From contig CABSMX010000098.1 in assembly GCA_902478945.1 (NCBI GenBank), positions 1 to 7,005 of the forward strand: a stretch of 7,005 bases of DNA, in the 5' to 3' direction. The position numbers were made by a program, and so were the translations under genes. Under the pieces are notes generated by a model. It had not been told where the DNA came from and ran no database searches. It saw only the letters and a program-made list of their open reading frames with translations. This stretch comes from an uncultured Collinsella sp. Its GTDB lineage: Bacteria > Actinomycetota > Coriobacteriia > Coriobacteriales > Coriobacteriaceae. Shown here piece by piece: positions 1 to 6,149 of this stretch. Each line of letters begins with the position of its first letter. The first letter of the stretch is position 1.

Positions 1-31
1 GTCGGCAGCGTCAGATGTGTATAAGAGACAG
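1..31 (+). other. Nextera (Tn5) sequencing adapter, left end
   Basis: This is not genomic sequence. Bases 13-31 read AGATGTGTATAAGAGACAG, the 19-bp Tn5 mosaic end. They are preceded by the Nextera Read-1 overhang lacking only its first two bases. Genomic DNA therefore begins at base 32. Translating across this segment gives the peptides MCIRDR or MYKRQ, which are adapter-encoded and should be removed from any protein model here. Confidence 0.98.
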
Positions 32-796
32 ACGCAGCGCATACCCGTCGCGGACACCCCGCCCCAACAGCAACCGGCATCTACGTACGCGCCTGATTCA
101 CCGCAGGCCCCCGCCGCCAAAAAGAGCAGCACCAAGGCGCTTATCGCCGTTATCGTTGTGCTCGTGGCAATTATCATCGCCTTGGTCATCTTTTTTGTGA
201 TCAAGCCTTTCGACAACGCCGCCACGCAAACGACTGCCGAGATTACTAAGCTGCACCATGATGTTGACGATGATGACCTCAATCCTCTCGACGACCCCAA
301 TAGCCTTTTTGACGATGACGACGAGGATGGCAGCCAGGCGACCCTCTCCGAGCAAAACCTCTACCGTCACCTGAGCGAATACTACGATCTGCTCGAAGAT
401 CTCGATAGCCAGGTCCGCGCCTGCGCGCAGGCCTTCAATGGCAGCTATCTGGAAGAAGATCGCACCACCCGTCAAAATCTCGCCGACGTCGCCGAGCGAA
501 CGGAGGACACCATCGAGCAGTATTACGATATCGTCGAGGACCTGGACGTCCCCATGAGCTCCAAGAACTACAGCTCTTGGAAAGACATCGTTGCCCTGTA
601 TGACGACCTGGACCACCGCATCGACGCGATCTGCGATGCCTGGGAGATCAGCCTAAAGTACGCAAAGCCCGCGGACCATAAGGACGAAATCGTGGCGCCG
701 CTGTCGCGCGACAACGTGGCGGGCACCAATGACAACAAGTACCGTCAGGACTTTGAGGACCGCTATCCCAGCGCCAAGCCCGTCGAGGTGAAATAA
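32..796 (+). CDS. Acidic single-pass membrane protein, 5'-truncated, unrecognised family
   Basis: The frame is open from the first genomic base to a TAA at 794-796, giving 254 residues with the true N-terminus missing. I do not recognise the family. Numbering from base 32, residues 1-30 are Pro/Gln/Ala-rich and look like a flexible linker. A short Lys patch (KK at about 30-31) precedes one strongly hydrophobic helix at 36-57 (ALIAVIVVLV...VIFFVI). The positive patch before the helix suggests N-in/C-out topology. The rest is a highly acidic domain with Asp clusters at about 77-82 and 93-100, followed by predicted helices. Two near-identical segments, EYYDLLEDLD (116-125) and QYYDIVEDLD (163-172), and a weaker third (LYDDLDHRID, 189-198) suggest internal repeats. 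Its only two Cys, C131 and C201, could pair outside the cell. No catalytic motif is seen. The missing N-terminus could carry a zinc ribbon or other cytoplasmic domain, but this is speculation. It converges with topA. Confidence 0.8.
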   Translation, partial: TQRIPVADTPPQQQPASTYAPDSPQAPAAKKSSTKALIAVIVVLVAIIIALVIFFVIKPFDNAATQTTAEITKLHHDVDDDDLNPLDDPNSLFDDDDEDGSQATLSEQNLYRHLSEYYDLLEDLDSQVRACAQAFNGSYLEEDRTTRQNLADVAERTEDTIEQYYDIVEDLDVPMSSKNYSSWKDIVALYDDLDHRIDAICDAWEISLKYAKPADHKDEIVAPLSRDNVAGTNDNKYRQDFEDRYPSAKPVEVK

Positions 797-817
797 TCCC
801 AACAATCGATCAAAAAC

Positions 818-880
818 TTGCGGTGAAATAGGGATTGATTAGGCCTTTTGCCAGCAAAAACAGTCCCTATTTCACCGCAA
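818..880. repeat. Long imperfect inverted repeat (20-bp arms), candidate REP/MITE-like element or terminator
   Basis: The left arm TTGCGGTGAAATAGGGATTG (818-837) is the reverse complement of 861-880 except at one position. That position (T835 against G863) would still form a U-G wobble in plus-strand RNA. The 23-base loop contains a small GGC/GCC hairpin (842-844 with 850-852). Read on the minus strand, the stem is followed by TTTTT (816-812 in plus coordinates), so it could end leftward transcripts from topA that pass the first hairpin. The arms are long and AT-containing, unlike the GC-rich hairpin beside it. This makes a dispersed palindromic repeat equally possible. I cannot see a second copy in this window. 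Confidence 0.7.
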
Positions 881-887
881 CTTAGAA

Positions 888-929
888 GTGGGGCCGGGCT
901 CGCATTTGCATTTGCGCGCCCGGCCCCAC
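888..929. terminator. GC-rich hairpin between convergent genes, probable bidirectional terminator
   Basis: GTGGGGCCGGGC (888-899) and GCCCGGCCCCAC (918-929) form a perfect 12-bp stem around an 18-base loop. In the loop, CGC (901-903) can also pair with GCG (914-916). The hairpin lies 31 bases beyond the topA stop and 91 beyond the stop of the rightward gene, where a shared terminator is expected. Neither flank has a strong T-run: the minus-strand side reads TTCTAAGTT. Its efficiency as an intrinsic terminator is therefore uncertain. Confidence 0.65.
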
Positions 930-936
930 CGTGTCT

Positions 937-960
937 ATATGTGCTCGGATATGTGCTCGG
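937..960. repeat. Perfect 12-bp tandem duplication abutting the topA stop codon
   Basis: ATATGTGCTCGG occurs twice head to tail (937-948 and 949-960), ending exactly at the base next to the topA stop codon (TAA, complement of 961-963). It is probably a slippage duplication in the 3' untranslated region. I see no known binding-site consensus in it. Confidence 0.85.
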
Positions 961-3552
961 TTACTTGTCGGCAGCGGTCTTTTTGGTAGTCGAATTCTTG
1001 GCCGTCGTCTTTTTGGCGGTCGTCTTCTTGGCAGCAGTCTTCTTTGCTGCCGTGGTTTTCTTCGCCGCGCTCGCCTTGGTCGCAATCTTGCGGCCGCGGG
1101 CGGGCTTCTTCTCCTTGGTCGGGCAATCCATGTTGACGCAGATACGCCACGGACCGCGCGCCGTGTTGACCACCACGATGGGGGCGCCGCACTCGGGGCA
1201 GGTCTCGCCCGTCGCCTCGAGCTTGCCGCGCGCCGGCAGCGGATAGCTCACGCCGCAGTCATCGTAGTTGGTGCAGCGGATAAAGCGCTTGCCGCTCTTC
1301 TCGCTCTTGTGCGCGATCAGGTCGCCATGGCGTCCGGCCTCGGCGCACACCTTGCACTCGCCCACCTTAAGGTCGGGCTCGTAGTTGGTGGGGCACGTCG
1401 GGTTCACGCAGATCTCGAAGGCCTTCTGGCGGAACGGCTGGCACTTAATGCGCGGTGCACCGCATTCGGGGCACACGGCCGCCTCGCCCTCGAGCGGGCT
1501 CACCTTGACGCCGCTCGGCACCGGATAGGTCACGTCGCAGTCGGGCCAGCCCATGCAGCCGATAAAGCTGCCGCGGGTCTTGGCGCTCGTCTTCATAACC
1601 AAGTCCTTGCCGCACTTGGGGCAGGCGCCCACGCGCGCATCGGCCGTGACGGCGTCGCTGATGGCGTCGCCCAGCTCCTGCGTATGCTTGAGCAGCTCCT
1701 CGAGCACGCCGGCCAGCAGCGCGCGCGAGTGCGTCACGACATGCTCTTCGGTGTCCTCGCCGCGCTCCACGCGGGTCATGTCGCCGTCGAGCTCGCTGGT
1801 CATATCGGGGCTCGTGATGCGCGGGGCAAACTGCGACAGCGCGTCAATGATGGCAATGCCCAGCTGGCTCGGCTCAACGGGATCGTTTTTGAGATAGCGC
1901 ACGGCGTACAGGCGCTCGATGATGCTCGCGCGCGTGGACTTGGTACCCAGGCCGCGCTTTTCCATCTCCTGCACGAGCTTGCCCTGGCTGTAGCGCGCGG
2001 GCGGCTCGGTCTGCTTGGCCTCGAGCTTAATGTCGAACACGTCGACCGTATCGCCCTGCTCCAGCGGCGGCATCTGCTCGTCGCGCTTAAGGCCGTACGG
2101 GTATGCCTCGCGGAAACCGGGGGTCACGAGCACATCGCCCGAAGCCACGAACGGCTCGCCGTTCACATCGAGCTCGAGCTTGGTGTTCTCGATGGTCGCA
2201 GGCCCCATGAGCGTCGCCAGGAAGCGGCGGGCGATGAGGTCGTAGAGCTTGCGCTGGCCGCCATCGAGCGCGGACGGGTCGCCCTCGCCCGTAGGATAGA
2301 TCGGCGGGTGGTCGGTGGTCTCGACCTTGCCGCGCGTGGGCTTCATGGGACCGGCGAGCACCTTTTTGCACACGGGCGCCAGCGCCGGGTTGATCTTTGC
2401 CAGGTCGCTCACCACGGCGCCCAGATCGAGCGTCGCGGGGTACACGGTGTTGTCGACACGCGGGTAGCTGATGAGGCCGGCCATGTAGAGGGACTCGGCG
2501 ATGCGCATCGTACGCGCAGGCGAGATGCCCTCGGCCGCGGCGGCAGCCTGCAGCGAGGTGGTCGCAAACGGCGTGGGCGGCTGCTGCTTACGCGAGCGCT
2601 TGGTCACCGCGGCAACGGTCGCCGTCGTAGCGCCGTCAACGTGGCCGTACGCTGTCTCGGCAGCATCCTTGTCGGTAAAGCGTGCCGTCTTGTGCGCAAT
2701 CTTAAAGCGGTCGTCCTCGGCAGCACCCTGCGCGGCGCCCATGCCACGGATCTGCCAATAGTCCTCGGGCACAAACGCCATGCGCTCGCGCTCGCGCTCG
2801 ACCACCAGGGCAAGCGTCGGCGTCTGCACACGGCCGGCAGAGCGCACGTTACCAAAGCCGCCAAACTTGGCGAGCGTCAGGTAGCGCGTGAGCACCGCAC
2901 CCCAAATGAGGTCGATGTGCTGGCGGCTCTCGCCGGCGTCGGCCAGATTCTGGTCGAGCGAGACGAGATTATCGAAGGCCTGCGTGATCTCGGCCTTGGT
3001 AAACGAAGAGTACTGGGCGCGGGCAACCGGCAAGTCCGGCGCCACCTCGCGCACCTTGTTGAGGGCGTCCGAACCGATTAGCTCGCCCTCGCGATCGAAG
3101 TCCGTGGCGATAATGACGCTGTCAGACTTTTTAGCGAGGTTCTTGAGCGAACGAATGAGCTCCTTCTCGGCCGGTAGCTTAATGACGGGCGCCCAGGTGA
3201 GGTAAGGCAGGCTCTCGAGTTTCCAGCCCTTGATTGAGATGCCATCGGCAAGAAACGGCTTGCGCTTGGTGTCGTAGGGCGGACGCGCCAGGCCATCGGG
3301 TATGTCGGCCGGCAGCATCTCGCCGTCCTCGGTGACCGAATACCAGCCCAGCTTTTTATCGAACAGCACGCTGTCGCAAAAATCGGGCGCTAGGATGTGA
3401 CCGGCAAGGCCGATGGTCACGCACTCCTCGCCCTTCCACTCAAAACGGTAGATGGCGGTGTTGTACACCTTGTCCTTTTTGGGCTTGCCCGTGGACAGAC
3501 GCTCGGCGATCTGACGCGCGGCGTCGTTTTTCTCGGCGATGATGAGCTTCAA
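961..3552 (-). CDS. topA: DNA topoisomerase I, type IA, archaeal-type, with four zinc ribbons and a Lys-rich tail
   Basis: An 863-residue type IA topoisomerase that relaxes negatively supercoiled DNA through a transient 5'-phosphotyrosine link. The TOPRIM domain is N-terminal: E7 in IIAEK, and the metal-binding acidic triad D151, D153, E155 in ATDFDREGELIG. GRVQTPTLALVVERE (about 240-254) and the active-site segment ISYPRVDN give catalytic Y363 and its partner R365. Four C4 zinc ribbons follow: C644/C647/C666/C672, C694/C697/C715/C720, C733/C736/C760/C766 and C785/C788/C805/C810. The end (about 816-863) is a histone-H1-like run of KKTTA-type repeats, probably for nonspecific DNA binding, as in several actinobacterial TopA proteins. 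The phrases DFDREGELIG, ADAGESRQHIDLIWG and SYPRVDNTVYP match the archaeal TopA type better than bacterial TopA (DPDREGEAIA, YMRTDS). The start is TTG, chosen because MKLIIAEK is the canonical family start and AGGAG lies 6 bases upstream. It is the last gene of the minus-strand cluster, 54 bases after hypB. Confidence 0.95.
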   Translation of the reverse strand: MKLIIAEKNDAARQIAERLSTGKPKKDKVYNTAIYRFEWKGEECVTIGLAGHILAPDFCDSVLFDKKLGWYSVTEDGEMLPADIPDGLARPPYDTKRKPFLADGISIKGWKLESLPYLTWAPVIKLPAEKELIRSLKNLAKKSDSVIIATDFDREGELIGSDALNKVREVAPDLPVARAQYSSFTKAEITQAFDNLVSLDQNLADAGESRQHIDLIWGAVLTRYLTLAKFGGFGNVRSAGRVQTPTLALVVERERERMAFVPEDYWQIRGMGAAQGAAEDDRFKIAHKTARFTDKDAAETAYGHVDGATTATVAAVTKRSRKQQPPTPFATTSLQAAAAAEGISPARTMRIAESLYMAGLISYPRVDNTVYPATLDLGAVVSDLAKINPALAPVCKKVLAGPMKPTRGKVETTDHPPIYPTGEGDPSALDGGQRKLYDLIARRFLATLMGPATIENTKLELDVNGEPFVASGDVLVTPGFREAYPYGLKRDEQMPPLEQGDTVDVFDIKLEAKQTEPPARYSQGKLVQEMEKRGLGTKSTRASIIERLYAVRYLKNDPVEPSQLGIAIIDALSQFAPRITSPDMTSELDGDMTRVERGEDTEEHVVTHSRALLAGVLEELLKHTQELGDAISDAVTADARVGACPKCGKDLVMKTSAKTRGSFIGCMGWPDCDVTYPVPSGVKVSPLEGEAAVCPECGAPRIKCQPFRQKAFEICVNPTCPTNYEPDLKVGECKVCAEAGRHGDLIAHKSEKSGKRFIRCTNYDDCGVSYPLPARGKLEATGETCPECGAPIVVVNTARGPWRICVNMDCPTKEKKPARGRKIATKASAAKKTTAAKKTAAKKTTAKKTTAKNSTTKKTAADK

Positions 3553-3558
3553 AAGAGG

Positions 3559-3563
3559 CTCCT
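3559..3563 (-). promoter_or_regulatory. Shine-Dalgarno deciding the TTG start of topA
   Basis: AGGAG on the minus strand lies 6 bases before the TTG at 3552-3550. No in-frame ATG or GTG fits the conserved MKLIIAEK N-terminus, so this site supports the TTG start. Confidence 0.75.
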
Positions 3564-3606
3564 ATCTCGTATCTCTGCGGCTACGCCCGCCCGTATGGCG
3601 GCCGAC

Positions 3607-4290
3607 TTACGCCCTTGCTTGCTCAATCTGCCCGATGAGCCAATCGCACCAGGCATCCATGCCCTCGCCCTTGCGCGCGCTCACGGCAAACCGCGGCGCC
3701 TGTGGATTGAGGTCATCGAGTGTCTTAGTATACCTATCCATGTCAAAATCGAAAGCCGGAGCCACGTCAACCTTGTTGAGCAGCTGCGCGCCGGCGTGTT
3801 GGAAGATGCCCGGGTACTTGATGGGCTTGTCGTCGCCCTCGGGCACCGAGAGGATCATGATGGACAGGTTCTCGCCCAGGTCAAAGTCGACTGGGCAGAC
3901 CAGGTTACCCACGTTTTCGATAAAGATGACGTCGATGTTTTCCAGACCCACAGCCTGGTCGAAGGCGTCAACGGCCTCCATGATCATGTTGCCCTCGAGG
4001 TGGCACAGGCCGCCCGTGTTGATTTGGATGGCGGGCATGCCGGCTTCCTTCATGGTGATGGCGTCGACGTCCGAGGCGATATCGCCCTCGATGACGGCGC
4101 AGCGCAAGCCGGCCTTGTCGCGCAGGCGCTCGTTGGTGCCCAGAATCGTAGTGGTCTTGCCCGAGCCAGGGCTCGACAGCACATTGATCACATAGGTGCC
4201 TGTCTCTTTAAATCGCTGTCGCAGCTGATCTGCCAGGCGCTCATTGCGCGACAGAATTGGCGATGCGATATCAATCGTTTTCTCGGCCAT
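3607..4290 (-). CDS. hypB: Hydrogenase nickel incorporation GTPase HypB
   Basis: A 227-residue SIMIBI-class GTPase that, with HypA, inserts nickel into the large subunit of [NiFe] hydrogenases in the cytoplasm. The P-loop is SSPGSGKTT (K45). CHLEGNM (C96, H97) and ENVGNLVCP (C132) match the conserved G-domain metal site of HypB, and NKVD at 172-175 is the guanine-specificity motif. The C-terminal SARKGEGMDAW segment is typical of the family. The N-terminal CxxCGC nickel site found in E. coli HypB and the His-rich stretch of some homologues are both absent, so this is the short form that relies on the G-domain metal site. ATG at 4290 is preceded by AAGGAG at 4304-4299, 8 bases upstream. It lies 54 bases after hypA and 54 before topA, in the same direction. 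The other hyp genes (C, D, E, F) and any hydrogenase structural gene are not in the window. Confidence 0.96.
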   Translation of the reverse strand: MAEKTIDIASPILSRNERLADQLRQRFKETGTYVINVLSSPGSGKTTTILGTNERLRDKAGLRCAVIEGDIASDVDAITMKEAGMPAIQINTGGLCHLEGNMIMEAVDAFDQAVGLENIDVIFIENVGNLVCPVDFDLGENLSIMILSVPEGDDKPIKYPGIFQHAGAQLLNKVDVAPAFDFDMDRYTKTLDDLNPQAPRFAVSARKGEGMDAWCDWLIGQIEQARA

Positions 4291-4298
4291 ACTCGGCG

Positions 4299-4304
4299 CT
4301 CCTT
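4299..4304 (-). promoter_or_regulatory. hypB Shine-Dalgarno
   Basis: AAGGAG on the minus strand sits 8 bases before the hypB ATG, in the gap after hypA. hypB therefore has its own ribosome entry site. A TATAAAT string just upstream (about 4316-4322) resembles a -10 box, but no matching -35 is evident. Confidence 0.65.
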
Positions 4305-4344
4305 ACTTCTACCATTTATACCCCGTCCCCAGGTTGCTGGCGGG

Positions 4345-4701
4345 CTAATCGTCGGGGGTCTCGATCTCGATACTTGCGATGTCGAGTTCGCGGCCGTGCA
4401 GCAGACGCACGTTGGCGCCGCCACACTGGGGACAGCGACAATGGAAACGGTCGTGATCAAAGACCTCGCCGCAGTCCAGGCACTCGCTTTGTGGATGGAC
4501 CTCCTCCACGGCAAGCTCGCAGCCGCGCGTGAGCGGGTCCTCGTCGCGAAACGTCTCCCAGGCAAAGTCGAGCGCCTCGCGCACGACCTCGGTCATATCC
4601 CCGATACGCAGCGTTACCAAAACGGCGCGCGAGGCCCCCGCCCCACGCGCCGCGCGAATCACTGTATCGAGTATGCCGTTGACAATGCCAACCTCGTGCA
4701 T
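4345..4701 (-). CDS. hypA: Hydrogenase maturation nickel metallochaperone HypA
   Basis: A 118-residue HypA, the usual family length. It binds nickel and passes it, with HypB, to the [NiFe] hydrogenase precursor. The protein starts MHE, whose H2 is the conserved nickel ligand. REALDFAWE at about 41-49 is a family signature. The structural zinc site is C74-x2-C77 with C90-x2-C93; an extra Cys (C88) lies just before the second pair. The C-terminal segment ELDIASIEIETPDD ends at TAG (4347-4345). The start lies 6 bases after the tatC stop, and its Shine-Dalgarno is inside the tatC coding end, so translation is probably coupled to tatC. Being beside tatC suggests that the hydrogenase served may be an exported enzyme; that link is inference. 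Confidence 0.96.
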   Translation of the reverse strand: MHEVGIVNGILDTVIRAARGAGASRAVLVTLRIGDMTEVVREALDFAWETFRDEDPLTRGCELAVEEVHPQSECLDCGEVFDHDRFHCRCPQCGGANVRLLHGRELDIASIEIETPDD

Positions 4702-4707
4702 ACCGAT

Positions 4708-5499
4708 TTACTCCTCGTCGTCCTCATCGTCCGAGAACAGGTCCAGACGACTCACAAACAGGCCCTCCTTGCCCTCGCGCGCGGTAATGACCACACGGGC
4801 GATGGCGAGCGAAATCTCGTAGAGCGAGAGCAGGGCGCCATACATGAGACCCAGCGTAACGGGCGAGCCGTCGGGCGTGATCACAGCCGAACCCACGAGC
4901 AGGCCAACGTATACATAACGCCAGGCACCGCGGAAAGCAGCGTAGGACACGATGTGGAAGACGGACAGATAGAAGATGATGAGCGGCAGCTCAAACGCCA
5001 CGCCAAAGCCGATCATAAAGAGCAGCTCCATGTTGACGTAGTTCTCCAGATCGGGCAGTGCCGTAGCGACGGCCGAGGTCTCGCCGATGAGCCACTCAAA
5101 GCCCGCAGGAATGATGATGAAGTAGCAGAAGATGGCACCCAGGAAGAACAGCACCGTCGAGGCGAGCACCGTGGGCACGACCCACTTGCGCTCGTTGGGT
5201 CGAAGCGCCGGCAGGAAAAACGCCAGAATCTGCCAGATGATCATGGGCGTGCACATGACCACGGCCATCTTGATGGCCAGCGAGAAGCGCAAGCCAAAGC
5301 CGCCGAGCGTGGTAGTGATGTAGAACTTACCGTCCGGCACAAAGGAGCGGATGGGATCTTCCAGGATGTCGAGCACAACAGGCGTGGCGAAATACAGCAC
5401 GATAGCGGCGGCAAACACCGACACGACCACGATGGTCAGGCGGCGACGGAGTTCTCCCAGGTGATCGAAGAGCGGCATACGCGCAGGTCCGATAGGCAT
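4708..5499 (-). CDS. tatC: Sec-independent (twin-arginine) translocase subunit TatC
   Basis: A 263-residue multispanning inner-membrane protein that recognises twin-arginine signal peptides and recruits TatA/B for export of folded proteins. The family opening LFDHLGELRRRL (E16) leads into TM1 (about 22-40). FFLPALRPNERK (E103) falls at the signal-peptide-binding cytoplasmic loop. FELPLIIFYL (E170, P172) and ITPDGSP (D210) are the other conserved TatC motifs. Six hydrophobic segments are visible at roughly 22-40, 72-97, 107-131, 157-181, 193-207 and 213-236. The short C-terminal tail is very acidic (SDDEDDEE), and its GAGGAG codons double as the hypA Shine-Dalgarno. The ATG overlaps the tatA/B stop as UAAUG, and AAGGGAGG lies 9 bases upstream within tatA/B. 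An internal ATG (residue 8, MPLFDHLGEL) could also serve as a start but has a weaker upstream site. Confidence 0.97.
   Translation of the reverse strand: MPIGPARMPLFDHLGELRRRLTIVVVSVFAAAIVLYFATPVVLDILEDPIRSFVPDGKFYITTTLGGFGLRFSLAIKMAVVMCTPMIIWQILAFFLPALRPNERKWVVPTVLASTVLFFLGAIFCYFIIIPAGFEWLIGETSAVATALPDLENYVNMELLFMIGFGVAFELPLIIFYLSVFHIVSYAAFRGAWRYVYVGLLVGSAVITPDGSPVTLGLMYGALLSLYEISLAIARVVITAREGKEGLFVSRLDLFSDDEDDEE
4711..4716 (-). promoter_or_regulatory. hypA Shine-Dalgarno embedded in the tatC 3' end
   Basis: GAGGAG encodes the last two Glu residues of TatC and lies 9 bases before the hypA ATG, with the tatC TAA between them. This arrangement favours translational coupling of hypA to tatC. 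Confidence 0.6.
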
Positions 5500-6074
5500 T
5501 ACTCATCGCCTCCCTTCGAGGCGTCGGCGGCGGCAGCGTCGTCCTCGGCCTCGAGCTCGCGAGCGAGCTGGTCGACGACGGCCTTGCGCTTGCGGGGACG
5601 ACGGGCGTAGAGATCGGCCGTCGTGGGCTCTGCCGGCTCGGGCTCGGGCTCCGGCTCTGCAGCAGGTTCGGGATCGACGGTGGCAGCGGCGGCAGGCTCT
5701 GCGTTCTCGGCCTCCTCGGCAATACCTTCGTCCTCGGTGGCACCCTCGCTCGCGGCCTTCTCGGCGGCAAGGCGGGCACGGCGCTCGGCAAAGGTCTCCT
5801 TCTTTGCGGGTGCAGCCGTCCCGGCGGCATCCTCGTCCGCATCGGAATCGTCATCGACGGCAGCCTTCTTGGGCTTGACCGGAGCCGAAGCAGCCTCGCT
5901 TACCGGATCGATGATCTCGGACTGAACAACGGCCGTCATCTTTTCCTGCGTCTCGCGGAACTGACGAATGGCACGGCCGATCGTGCGGCCCATCTGTGGG
6001 AGCTTATCCGGGCCAAACAGCAAAAAGCCGAAGACCACGATGATCGCGAGCTCACCCTCTCCAATACCAAACAC
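5499..6074 (-). CDS. tatA: Twin-arginine translocase TatA/TatB-family subunit with long acidic Pro/Glu/Ala tail
   Basis: A 191-residue TatA/B-family pore or adaptor protein, the partner of TatC encoded next. A short N-terminal TM helix (about 8-21, ELAIIVVFGFLLFG) ends in the FGP hinge (20-22). It is followed by the amphipathic helix KLPQMGRTIGRAIRQFRE. E8 in the membrane segment is also found in TatB, so the choice between TatA and TatB is open; only one such gene is present here. From about residue 60 the tail is low-complexity: acidic, Pro/Glu/Ala-rich, with an EPEPEPEP run. A basic RRPRKRK patch precedes a last helix (VVDQLARELEAEDD). The start is GTG at 6074-6072, because VFGIGEGEL matches the family N-terminus and GGAGG lies 5 bases upstream. 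An in-frame ATG at 6119 would add 15 residues unlike the family. The stop overlaps the tatC start by one base. Confidence 0.92.
   Translation of the reverse strand: MFGIGEGELAIIVVFGFLLFGPDKLPQMGRTIGRAIRQFRETQEKMTAVVQSEIIDPVSEAASAPVKPKKAAVDDDSDADEDAAGTAAPAKKETFAERRARLAAEKAASEGATEDEGIAEEAENAEPAAAATVDPEPAAEPEPEPEPAEPTTADLYARRPRKRKAVVDQLARELEAEDDAAAADASKGGDE
5509..5516 (-). promoter_or_regulatory. tatC Shine-Dalgarno inside the tatA/B coding end
   Basis: AAGGGAGG encodes the Lys-Gly-Gly near the end of TatA/B and lies 9 bases before the tatC ATG. With the UAAUG stop-start overlap, it supports coupled translation of the two translocase subunits. Confidence 0.65.
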
Positions 6075-6079
6075 ACATA

Positions 6080-6084
6080 CCTCC
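6080..6084 (-). promoter_or_regulatory. tatA/B Shine-Dalgarno deciding the GTG start
   Basis: GGAGG lies 5 bases before the GTG at 6074. An ATG at 6078-6076, two bases after the site, is out of frame and too close for efficient initiation. The site therefore favours GTG. Confidence 0.7.
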
Positions 6085-6149
6085 AAGGCTCGATGTGAGT
6101 CGAGCCCGCACCGCGCCATTCGGCCGGAACTCGTCTATTCATTCGGTCA

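Noticed and set aside
15..200. A 61-codon frame beginning MCIRDR
   Set aside because: The start lies in the sequencing adapter, and the frame is a shadow of the acidic membrane protein gene.
931..3081. A 716-codon open frame on the plus strand, antisense to topA
   Set aside because: It lies wholly opposite a clear topoisomerase, its product is Arg/Ala/His/Leu-rich low-complexity sequence with no recognisable motif, and such long antisense frames are expected from G/C-biased third positions.
3580..3606. Small CCGCC/GGCGG hairpin between hypB and topA
   Set aside because: A 5-bp stem without a T-run is expected by chance in DNA this GC-rich and does not support a terminator or attenuator.
3397..5610. 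A 737-codon open frame on the plus strand spanning topA, hypB, hypA, tatC and tatA/B
   Set aside because: It runs antisense across five recognisable genes and their intergenic gaps. The product has no family resemblance and is best explained by codon bias.
6075..6119. N-terminal extension of TatA/B from the ATG at 6119
   Set aside because: The extra 15 residues (MARCGLDSHRALEVC) do not resemble any Tat start. The GTG at 6074 has a Shine-Dalgarno 5 bases upstream and gives the canonical VFGIG start.
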